Assembly (NCBI GenBank): GCA_001687465.1
Contig: LVLI01000283.1
Location: 1-55,899, forward strand
Direction: 5' to 3'
DNA: 55,899 nt
From: Halocafeteria seosinensis
Lineage: Eukaryota > Sar > Bigyra > Bicosoecida
The position numbers and the translations under genes were made by a program. Below are positions 32,485 to 43,500 of the stretch, in pieces. Positions within the stretch are counted from its first letter, which is position 1, and the number at the start of each line of letters is the position of its first letter. The notes under the pieces are model-generated. The model was not told the DNA's origin, did no database searches, and saw nothing but the letters and a program-made list of their open reading frames with translations.

Positions 32485-35400
32485 ATGTCGCAGAGCTGCG
32501 GAACCAAATCATTCAGATTTTGGCGCATGTTATCACCGGATGGAGTGGGTATATTAGCATGCCTAATAGCGATGACGATGCTGACATCCACTAGTGTAGC
32601 CGCAAATGATTTGCGCAGCAGCATCATAGCGGGAGAAGAGCCATGCTTTCAGCATTTTCCTCAGGAAATGTTGTTTCAGATGAATTGTAGTGTGTTGGCA
32701 TGGGAAGCCCAACTGTATGGCAGCAAGACTCACATTTCCGTTGGTGTAAATGAGACATTTGATGGTGGAAATAACATCGTTGACTTGAAAGGGATAGAGG
32801 ACTTCGAGGGATTAATTGCTATTGTAGCCTCTACAGTTGGACCCAATGATGAAACTCCGTTGGTGAACAATGTCCATGTCCAGAATGGAGCACTAAGCAT
32901 GTTTTGGAGTGGGTTTGTTGTCAGAAAGGGAGCAAAGTACGTTGCAATTGATTCATGTAGCGCAACAGGAGATGTTGGCGGAATTGGTGCTGGCGGTATC
33001 TGCGGTGCCTTCTGTGGCAAAAACGGTGAGGCCAAAATATCGAATTGCAGTTCTACAGGTAGAATAAAGGCTGAAAGTGCCGGGGGTATCACGGGAAGCG
33101 CTGTGGGTCGCAGTGGCGACGTTGCTCACATCACACGATGTTATTCCACGGGCGATATTGAGGGAAACGGAGCAGGTGGTATCACAGGAACGAGAGCAGG
33201 GGATCGCAAGGGGAGTGTTTTTATCACACAGAGCTATTCCACTGGGGCTGTGCGAGGAAACAGAGTAGGTGGTATTACAGGGAACAACCCCGAGAATGTG
33301 AACATAGCGGGATGTTATTCCAGTGGGAATGTTGTAGGCGAAGGAGCAGGAGGCATCACCGGGGATAAAAGTTTAGACGCCGCTGCGACTCTTAATATCA
33401 CTAGTTGTTACTCGTCTGGAAATATCGAAGGCGAGGAAGCAGGCGGTTTAACAGGAGGCAGGGTAGAACGTGCAGGCGGAATTGTTCATATCTCACGATG
33501 TCATTCTACCGGCAAAATTGCGGGATCTAAAGCAGGCGGAATCACAGGCATGGGGGCAGACCAAAACGGTGGGATCATCAATATCACGCTGAGTCATTCA
33601 ACAGGGAATGTGGAAGGTAGCAAGGCAGGTGGTATAGCAGGAGCCGAAGCCGGAGCAAATCAGGGTACTTTACGTATCACCAAATGCTATTCCACCGGGA
33701 AGATTGAAGGAGGCGGGACAGGTGGCATATGTGGAGAGCAACCTGGCCGTAAGCATGGTATTGTTCATATCATTCAATCGTCCTCCAAAGGGCTTATAAG
33801 CGGAAACAGCGCCGGTGGAATCACCGGTACTGGTTTCAACCTTGGTAGCCAGCCGAATTATGGTAAAGTTTACATAATTGAGTGCTACAGTCAAGGACCT
33901 ATTGAAGGCACGTATGCTGGTGGTATATGTGGAAATTATGCCGGTAGTTCGAAAGCTCAAGTGGCTATCAGACGTTCATACTCCACCGGCAATATTGTTG
34001 GGGATGAGAGTGGTGGTATCACCGGAGACTTAACAGCAGCTGAAGAGGGCGAGGTATATATTTCAAATTGTTATACCAGAGGAGAAATTGCTGGTGCTAG
34101 TGCAGGAGGTATTACAGGTTCGGAGACGGGGGGTGAGATCGACCCCACGGGTAATGTGTACATTGATAACACATATGCTTCCGGAGCTATCAAGGGTCAG
34201 CAGGCCGGCGGAATCATTGGAAATATACTTGAGAGCGCGAAGGGTGCGATACAAGTTCAACACTCACTGTATAATGGCACTAATGGACAAATCGTCGGCT
34301 CGGACCCAGGAGACAACCTCCAAATTTTGGGAAATTCAGGCAATTTAAGTGATATACGAGGTCAACTATACCACTGTCACAGGCTACAAGAGTGGAATGA
34401 CGAGAACTGGGCCTTTACTGAACGCGACTCGTTGCCTATTTTGCGCTTCCAGCTGCCATCTCCCTCTCCAGCCCCAACACTGCCGGCAACAGCTTCTCCT
34501 ACTGGTTCAACCACCCCGTCTTCGTCCTCAAGTTCGTCGCAGTCTGCAACTGCTACTTATACCAGCACTTCAACACCCACCGGCTCTGGAACTCCGACTG
34601 GTTCAATTACACCCTCCGGTACGCCAACGAGGAGCCCTTCCAACATCCCCCGCTCAAACTCTTCCCAGACAATACTGTCTGGTTGTGGGAAAACGTTTCG
34701 CTTCAATTGTGTAACAAGCACCTTCCCTTCATCAAAAGCCGTAGATAGAGAATCTGCAATGAATCACTCCTCGCCAGCGATGAACATATCCGTGCAGAGT
34801 GTTCATGGTAAGCAACCAAGGACACACACCAAATGTCAGGTGAATTCGTGGGGGCAACACAGCAGCAAAGACTCCTTGTATTTTGGGTGTCAAGAGGCAT
34901 TTCGGGAGACAGGATTAGTGTCACTGATTCCAGTTGAATATATTCTAACGCTGAAAACCAATTCTACCTGCCGTGGCCGACAAGCGAATACTGTAGGATG
35001 TCGTCAGTACGAGTACGAAGGCCGGGTAAAACTTTTAGAAAATATCGATGAGCTTGCTAGAAAACACCTCGCAATAAAATCTCAAGAAAGTAACAAGCGT
35101 AATCTACAGCATGAAGCTATTCGTCTGTTTCTGCCATTAGACGTGGAAATTTTGCTGGGTGATGAAACTATATTAAGTAACCGTCAGGAGCTTGAGATTG
35201 ACGTGGGACATGTATCGCTCTCGGAGGCGTCTTCAGAAAGCAAATACGCGCTATCGGTATATCCTGATAACCTCGAAATTTCGTTGTCTCGCGAGAGGGG
35301 TAGTGCCGCAAACGAGTTTAGGTCTTTGACTCTGACTGTGGTGCCAGGGGTCCGAGTCTCGTGGGGTGTCTCACAAAACGCGCGATCGTTCCTACTTATT

Positions 35401-38400
35401 CCCGATGACGAACAGTTCGCGGACGATACTTCGGGGGTTGCGTCAGTTCATAGGAACGTTACTGCTGTTGGACATCTACTGCCGGCTGGTGTTACCTCTT
35501 CTCTCTTGACCATAGACTTTCTAAACTTGAAAGATGCGTTGCTTAAGTCGGTAAACATACAAGTACAATTTAATGTGAGCCAGGCTACGGCTAAAGTGGA
35601 TACATTGTCGACGCAGCCCAAAGTGTTAGTGAAGTTGAAACCATTCGCCCGTTGCGTTTATATAATGTTGGGGATCTACCTATGGACTGGAAGATAATGC
35701 TGGTGTCAAACAACGGTACTGACGTAAATGGGACTGCGAATCAATGGCTGCGGCCAATGCAATATGCAGGGACGGTGGCCCCGTCCTCACATACCGTCAT
35801 CTTCCTGCGTTTTAATGCGAGGAATGCCAAAAGCCTAGGGACTTTATCTATGTGGTTGCTTGTGATAGCGGATGCATGGGCTACGGATTCGGCGAGAGTT
35901 GAGCGTAGTTTGATCAAAGACGTTCCCAACGTGACTCAATCACTTTCTTTTGGAGAGGTCTTCTATTGGCTTCGTGTCCAGTATACAGTATCATCAGTGT
36001 TTACCTGCCGAAACTTCCCAAGTCAAATTTTTCTCCGTCCCTTAGAAAGAAAGCAACTGTCTTTAAGTATCGTCAACACCGAGCGGGAAGATATCCACGT
36101 CCATATTGAAGAGATCGACCTCAGGCACGAAAACGGCTCTCTTTCTGGACGCCGCATACCACGTTTCCGCACTTCCGCTGCTATGAATTCAAAGGAGAAT
36201 GTTTTTCGAGCTGGAAACTGGTTTTCCCTGTTCCCCCGATCGTTTCCGTTAAGCGAAGGAAGTGCTTCAAATATCCGCATGCGGTTGGCGTATCCCAAGC
36301 CCTCGCTAACCTTGCCGGTTTTGGGTCCATCTCGGCACGTCTCTCCTGGCGCTTTCGAACTGGACCTCAGTATCAGAGTATCACTTGTGTCGACTGGATT
36401 TTCGTACTTGGAAAGAACAAAGCTGAAATTTGCCCACATTCCTGGGGCAGCTTCAGCCAAAAATTCAGAAGTCGCATTCGACGCACATAACGGAGAACTA
36501 TACGACAGCATCCACGGCACAATTATCCTAAGAGACGTGTTTAACAATTTCCCCGCCGACGCAATGCTATCAAGAGGTGATAGGATTGGTACTGTCCCGT
36601 GCTTCGCGACTCCAGTTTTGCAAATATTTTCCGACCCTACCGGAGACGACGTTGTGGACGTTCAGCCGCTAGATAAAACCTGTGTGACCGGGACAGTGCC
36701 CTTGAAAATTACGTTGCACCGTCCCAGGAATGAATCAGTCAGTGTGCTGATGGATGGGGACCATATCGTTGGTTCCCCAACTGCAATCACGGTGTCAGGG
36801 CAGGACTGCAACAAGCACGGTACTAAATCATCAGAAATTCATGGACGATGCGTATGCGCTAAAGGATACAGACAGATGAACGCGAGTACATGCGTCGCGT
36901 GTCAGCCAGGTAAATTTCAGCCTCAACCATCAAGCTCTCAGACTTGTCGAGTTTGTCCTAGAGGGTATTTTTCGGAAGCTGGAAGTGGTTCGTGCTTCCC
37001 TTGCCCTTCGCATGTCGCGAGCTGCGAAAGGGGCATAATCAAAATGAACAGTGGATACTGGTGCGAAATTTGCGCTGGCTACGAGTCTGCTCGTTCCCGC
37101 ATCATTGAATTGATTCAACGGGGGATGGATGTGTATTCGGTATTTCATACTTGCGAACCTAGAGAGGCATGCCAAGTCAACAGGACAAAGTTCTCAACAG
37201 AATGTGCTGAAGGATATCAAGGGCCTGTTTGTAGTCAGTGCACAGCCGCCTATTCCAAGAACGCTGACGGGACATGTGCGTCATGCCGGAGCAGCGGCGA
37301 AAATACAATGCTTGTTAGTCTATCCGCTCTTGTAGTAGTGGGATTCCTAAGTGGATTTGCGTTCCGGGCAAGTAAAGAAAGTGAGCAAAATCTAGTCAGC
37401 CACCAAGAGGCCACTCACTTATCGGTAAGTAACAAAGCCATTTCCACCGGCGTATTTCATAAAGCTGCGGACCAAGGGGATATATTGCCTTCCGGTTTGT
37501 ACCTATACAACATTAAGTCGTTCAAGCATGCCTTACTAATTGTTATTGACTATCTGCAAATCGGAAACATTTTGCACTCAATGAAAATATCTCCCTTTAA
37601 TGGAGTGGCAGGTTGGTTGAGTTTTGTAACGACAGTGTCGACTATGAATCCGGCCCAAGCTGGTCCATTCCGATGCTTGACTGGCTTTGACTCGTTCCAA
37701 GTTACGTTGGTGACAATGGCAGTACCTCTGTTTGTCCTGGCCTGTGTCAGTGTAATTGCGCTACTGATGGAAACACTTCGTAGACACTCTTGTTCAACCA
37801 AGAAGTGGTTACGGACATCGACCTGGGCCAGTATATTGGTTCTCAACCTACTGTATATGTCTATAGCCATGACAACCGTGCGGAGTTTTCGACGGTACCC
37901 GAAAGAAATCCATGGCTCCGAACGAGCAGCGGTGGATCTTGGAATGCGAACGGATAGTTCCGACTTTACTCTCCTGGAGGGCGTCTCTGCAACTTGTTTC
38001 GCAATATTCGTCGTTGCGTATCCTATTGGACAGGCATGTTACTTTTACAGGAGCTTTACTAGACTCCGAAACCCCTCAGGTGCATTAATGTTCTGGAAGT
38101 TGACAGGAGGTTATAGATTGAAGTCGCTAGGTTTCCTTTGGGAAATCACTGTGCTGAGCAGGAAGCTGTCGCTCATCCTTGTAGCAACGTGGTATCCGGA
38201 CGAGATTGGTCAGTTTGTTCTGGCTACTCTTATTTTGTTCGCTTCTTACATCCAGTCCGTCTATCAAAAACCCTATATTGAAGCCCCTGTAGGTCTCCTC
38301 CAAAGCGGGCTTATCTTTGTCTCAGTTCTCAACACATGCTTTGGGTTGATACGCTGGGAACTAGTCCGAGCTGCTTCCAGCGGCATTGGGATTACATCAC

Positions 38401-38960
38401 TATCAGTACCGACGGTTGATAAAGCAGTAGTGGCTCTGCAAATTCTATTCATGGCAAATGTGTTATTCGTTGTGTTCTATCTGTCTCCTCGAGCGATGCG
38501 GGCACTAAATGAGATTGTTCTCCAGCGACTACGAGTATTGCATGCGCATGTCAAAGATTTGTCTTTAAGAACGAAATTCCGAGCAAGAAATCTTGCAAAA
38601 GGCTGCTGGCAACAATGCGGCGCTCGAGGATACAGGATTCTGGTAAACGTGTTTAGGGACTGCACGAAGCGAGGCAAAAGGGAAGGGAGTAGACGGAACG
38701 AAGAAGAAGACATTCCTAAATCAGCTGGTTGGATAAACCCGCTGCAGTCTGCAGTTGCAATGAACTCGGCCGCCGACACAGACAATTTGAAACGCAGAAG
38801 CCACAATCTTCCCGAACTACCTCAAGAAAGGTTTTGCAGTCCATCTGCAGTGGCGGAGGAGCGTAGGAACGCAGTAACCGAGGAATTTTCGTACAACAAA
38901 AAGAGGGTGTTTGTACCTACTCAAGCTTCTCGGAGACAGCGAATGATACGGTCGCCGTGA
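32485..38960 (+). CDS. Giant GLUG-repeat multi-pass surface protein A (one frameshift)
   Basis: About 2,160 aa if the frameshift near 35648 is bridged; paralogue of B at 40551-47255. Order: signal peptide (VGILACLIAMTMLTSTSVAA); conserved EPCF..(P)Q...MNCS segment; about 15 GLUG-type repeats (about 32930-34300) of form CYSTGxIxGxxAGGITG, a probable beta-helix; Ser/Thr/Pro-rich stalk (34455-34670); beta-rich modules; Cys-rich GCC2/GCC3-like region (CQPGKFQPQPSSSQTC, CPRGYFSEAGSGSC) and a laminin-EGF-like end (CAEGYQGPVCSQC); about 8 membrane spans with ISPFNGVAGW, STMNP and GYRLKSLGFLWE; basic cytoplasmic tail with WINPLQ. Start 32485 matches the signal peptide position of B; ATG 32251 is an alternative. 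The first frame runs to 35697 and the second is open from 35595. The paralogue aligns straight across, so this is one gene with an indel (or a very young pseudogene), not two. Ligand and function are unknown. Confidence 0.82.
35640..35655 (+). other. Frameshift site in gene A (-1 change of frame at a CCC run)
   Basis: The upstream frame encodes LKPFA up to 35649; the downstream frame resumes with LRLYNVGDL at 35652. In paralogue B the same place reads SPFVRNLRVQNRGNL without a break. One base is missing relative to an intact frame, at or beside the CCC at 35648-35650. No GT-AG intron of usual size fits, and there is no canonical slippery heptamer, so sequencing error or a recent mutation is most likely. 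Confidence 0.75.
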
Positions 38961-39538
38961 AATGCATGTAGCTGTGTGAACACAATCTCCTGAAACCGTC
39001 CGGAAGTTCTCACTGCTGAAGTTGAATACACACACACACGTCACTGCCTGGCTACCGTACTTGAATGCTTGAAATTGTACAACAACTGGAGTATTTTGTA
39101 TACCGGTGTCGTTTGGATGCCCATTTGCTAGCTACGATTTAGTACAGCATCATCGACTTCGCGAAAACTTGAACTACTGTAGTTGTTCAACATGGTAGTG
39201 TACACATGTGGCCAGGAGTGTGTGTGTGTATAAACTTTGTGGCTTCCACGCGGAGTCCGAATATAGTATATTCATGTAGTTATAGGGAAAAGTCTCTAAA
39301 ATTACTCCCGTAGAGAGTTTATAGGAAGTCCGGATCCCCCACGAAGTTTTTTCCTGTAGAATCATCACAAAACATTCCGCTTCCACCCCAACTTGAACTT
39401 GTGCGGTCAAACATGCTGCTTATCTTATAGTTGTTGCTTAACCCAAGATTGATTGCTGTATGAATAAATAGATCTCTTTGTCTCGCATTTTCCACCTGTT
39501 GATACATACCCACGTACACATATTATAGCGTGTGTGGT
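38961..39538. other. Spacer between surface protein A and MMADHC
   Basis: 578 bp with short CA/TG runs (39030-39042 and 39218-39230). No ORF of note. It contains the 3' end of gene A and the presumed promoter of MMADHC. Confidence 0.4.
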
Positions 39539-40336
39539 ATGTCCTCCACCAACGCCACGTCATCGGCCATCTCGCTTCCGGCCTCCAGGGCCAAACGAAC
39601 CCTGATATTCCCACAGAATGTCTCCAATGCGCATTTCCCAGAGGAGATTACTAATAAGGACAAGGATGAGTTCCAGGTGTCGGTCCACACATGCTCACGC
39701 GCTCTGCAGCGCGAATTGAAAGAACTGTTCCGAGACCTCAGTGACGAACAATTGGGCCAACTCAAGATGATTACCACCTGTCAAAGGGCACTCGTGGATT
39801 TGGTGGAATGGGGCGATAATCAGGCCAAAGAGAAGGATAGACTGCTGGAAAAGGTACGGACGTGCCTGCATCTATTTCACCTCATTATCTCTCTTCTCGA
39901 GTACCCCATGGTTTCCATCCCCGACGTGCAGTTTATGTGGTGGGCTAAGCAACTACAGAAGCAAGTCAAGGAAGACAGTCTGGGGCATTTTGTCGATATT
40001 ATGGACCCATGTACAGGACAGCCAGTATGTACGAAACCGTATTGGGTTCATAGATGATGTACTCTCTGTATGCACTTTGGTTGTGTTCTTCAGGTTCATA
40101 GCTCAACAAACACGGTATTTGCCGAAATTGACGGGCTACAAGTGGCTTTAGGTTACCATATTACCGATATTGGGAACTGCAAATTACTTTCTCACCCTCA
40201 TTGGGGCACAAGCGTGTACCCTGCGTCAATGTTTACCACAGCACCGCTACAAGATATCGCCAGCTGCATTGAAAAAGTTACCGGAGATAAATTGGAAGTA
40301 GTATCCCAACAACAAGGAGAACCAACGCAGTCATGA
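39539..40336 (+). CDS. MMADHC: Cobalamin trafficking protein CblD (MMADHC family)
   Basis: Predicted product is 216 aa (human 296). It partners CblC and directs cobalamin to cytosolic methionine synthase or mitochondrial methylmalonyl-CoA mutase. Exons: 39539-39853, 39932-40024, 40094-40336; introns of 78 and 69 bp, phase 0. Family matches in order: LQRELKELFRDL; LKMITTCQRALVDLVEW; EKDRLLEKF, formed across the first intron, then WWAKQLQ; FVDIMDPCTGQP-(intron)-V; TNTVFAEID; LGYHITDIGNCKLLSHPHWGT; PASMFT. The first intron is a multiple of three and has no stop, so only homology shows that it is an intron. The N-terminus (27 residues before conserved sequence) is short, and a mitochondrial presequence is not obvious. 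It lies between the two convergent giant paralogues A and B. Confidence 0.9.
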
Positions 40337-40550
40337 CCCATAGTCAATCCAAAGATGTTGAAACTGAATACTGAATACCCATGAATGCTCCGTAGTAATG
40401 CCTTTCTCATTTCCAGTCTAAAATAAGATCGAATTATCATGCGTGCCGAAACGGATAGAATGCTGTAGCCGGATCCAGGTAGCCACGTCTTCCTATTGCT
40501 AATGTCAAGTCACTGAAGCGAAAAACGTCGAAATCACAGTTGAGGACGAG

Positions 40551-43500
40551 CTATTGGCTTGCTCTCCGAAAGTGGCGTAGTCTTCTGCTTCTGCGGGCAC
40601 GATGTGGTCTGTACTGTCGTCGTCCAGTGTGGTCCTCCGCAAATGCTTGTTGAGTACTCTCGGGTTGCCATTCTCGATGAGAAGGTTCGTGGTGGTCGTG
40701 AGGAAACTCAATTATCTTCGAAAAGCCCATTAACTGGGAACTGGTGTGAGTGTTCGTACTCTGAGACGCTAAGATAAAACGTTGGGTTTGGTCTGCCGGA
40801 GTTTGAATCTTCCCTATTGGGTTCCCAACGCCGGTATGAGTGGCAGACGAGTCAATCTGCTCTTCCTTTCTGATAGCCGATTCAGCAGTTTCAAACTCAT
40901 ACAGAAACAAAGGGTTGTCGGTGCTGACTTCACTTCGAGGGCCGTCCCAACAGCCCTTTGCATTAGCTTTGTCGCTAGCAACTTCTAGCCCGATTCGGTT
41001 CCCATTATTCTCCGACTGAAACAGAGGATTTACAACACTACTGTGGGTCATTTCATCGTCGTGTCGTTCTGCACGCCTTGGTGCTTTTTGAGCCTTAGCT
41101 CTAAAGGTACCCTGGAATCGAAACTTCGGTTGGTTCAGGCGTCGGCGAGGAGCGCCTGTCGCTATACCTTCACTGCTTAACTGATTCCAGTTTTTCTTTA
41201 GAATTCCAGGCGCTTTCCTCGCAATCATTCTTCTCACTACGCGGAAAGCTGTAGGCGTCACGCATAACAGCGCAATGAAAGTAGTCACCAGCGATAGTAT
41301 CTGCAAACCTGTAGTAATGCGTTGAAGTAAAACACGAGTCAACAAGTGCTCTTCTCTTCTATATACATCCTGTGCAGTACTGTGCGCATACAAGAGCATT
41401 CCCAAACAGCAGTTTAAAATCGCCACGAAAATGAAACATGCCTGCAGCCCAAGAAGCCAAACTGATCTGTAGGGAGCAATGGCCCGAAAAACGATAAACG
41501 ACAGTAGGAGTCCAATTGTGGCCGTCACCAATTGGGCAACAGCGCTTTGAACCCATATGGAAATAGCAATCAAGGTCGCCTTTCTCAATATCATTAAGTT
41601 GTCCCATAAGAATCCATAGTTTTGTAGACGGTAACCACCGCTTAAATCAAGGAAACTAAGCACGTCATGTCGGCTTTTAGCGCGACTCCATTTCCATGTA
41701 TAGTACATTGCAAGAAGTATTGGGTAACCAAAGACGAAGACTGTCAAAGAAGCGATTCCCAAACCTTTCAGCTTCTGATATTGACTGGAGTCAGTTCTTA
41801 CGGTAAGATCCGAGGAAAGTCTGGAGACTGAATAAATTTTGTTTTCGTAAATGTCGAAAACTTTAAATGTTGCATCGGCCACAGACATGTGCAACAAATT
41901 TAGAATAAGTACAATCGATCTCAGGGACGCTTCCAAGTAAACTGAGCGAAAAGAGTTTCTTCGGTCCATCTGCTGTAAGGCGTAGGAAACAATTCCTTGA
42001 ATGGCAAAGCAAAGAAATACTGCAACAGCAGGAGTTGCCAACGAGAGCATCAGAATCGACACAGTCGAAGCGTCCGTAAGGCATTGGACAAACGACGCCC
42101 TCCCAGGATTCATTGTAGAGGCTTCCGCGACACCTCCGAACCACGAAGCCCTGCCACGAAATGGAGAAATATGCATTCCATAAATGGCTGCATTAATCTG
42201 GAAAAAGTCAAGAGCCATGATAGTCCAGTGTTGCAGTATTTTCCTATCCTGCACAGACGATAAAACATGAAAGAATGAATCTATCGCCTTTGACGGCCAG
42301 TTATTGCCTTGAGTTTGCGAAGAAGCGTTCAAGTTGTCCGTTAGTGCAATACGTTGTGCTTGTTTATGGGATTTCCATGCCAGTAAAATTAGTGCAGTCA
42401 ATATAGAAAGGAATACAATAGCAGCTATAGCGACGTTCTCACTGGAATCTCCGCATCGAGTACAGAAACCGTCACTACCTTTTACATTGCCTTCCTCACA
42501 AGCACTGCATAAAGGGCCTCGGTACCCCTCAGAGCAATTCGTTCTGAAAGAATGGGGTTCTACGATGCAGGCCGACGAAGACTGACACTCGTGGAAAACG
42601 ATTCGATCAGATTTGATGATCTTGGAGACTACAGTATCTCTCGGAAATGAATCCGAACCCGAAGCACACACTTCACACCAGTACCCACTTTTCATCCGTA
42701 GGACGCCGCCGCTACACGAGAATCCTTCTCCTCGACAAGTCCAACAGGCGCTGCTTCCAGATTCTGAGAAAGAACCCTTAGGACAGCTTTCGCAGTACTC
42801 ATTGTTGGTATGAGACACTGTAAATCTCCCGGGAGGACAAGGGGCACATGACTCTGCTGAATTTCTGAAATATCCCGCTGTACATCTACAAGAACGACTA
42901 GGCACTACCGCTACCTCATGGTGACCCTGACAAACCAGATTTCGCACCACAAGCACGCGTTTATCCACGCGTCTCCTGTCAAGGTGCACATCCACAACCA
43001 CCGTTCCTACTTTAGTCAAAGTCATGTTGAACTCCAAGGAGGAGACAATGTTGCCGTCCATTGCTACTAAAGAAGGTTGTATCGACACTCCTCCCTCTGA
43101 ACTGAGGCTCACCTGAAGCGTTGGCAAACGTTCTTCCTTTGTCGCTAACACCCCATGCACCCTGTTCCCATGCGCAGACAGAATAGCCTGGGCGGGCGAG
43201 TACCCAAACAAATCGAAGAGACGAATATTGGCAGTCACAAGATCTCCGATAGTAGCATTGTGGGTAGAAAGGAGCACATCAGAAGTCGAAGCTTCAGCCA
43301 CTCCAGGTACATTGGCAAAGCTGAAAGAGGCATTAACCGCTCCAGAGGTGCCGCCGAGAAGACCGTTGTTCGTCGATAATGTATTTATAGTAAAGTCAAG
43401 TGCATAGTTTCCAGGAATCAAAGCTGCTGCAACGTGGTCATTGTCCCCACGAATCGGTAAGCTTGAGCTTGTATACGTCACCGCAAACTGAACCTCTTTC

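Noticed and set aside
35640-35655. Programmed -1 ribosomal frameshifting
   Set aside because: There is no canonical X-XXY-YYZ slippery heptamer and no obvious downstream pseudoknot; an indel at the CCC run explains it.
32218-38960. Two separate genes, 32218-35697 and 35652-38960
   Set aside because: Paralogue B aligns across the junction as one protein, and the second part would lack a signal peptide, so a frameshifted single gene is simpler.
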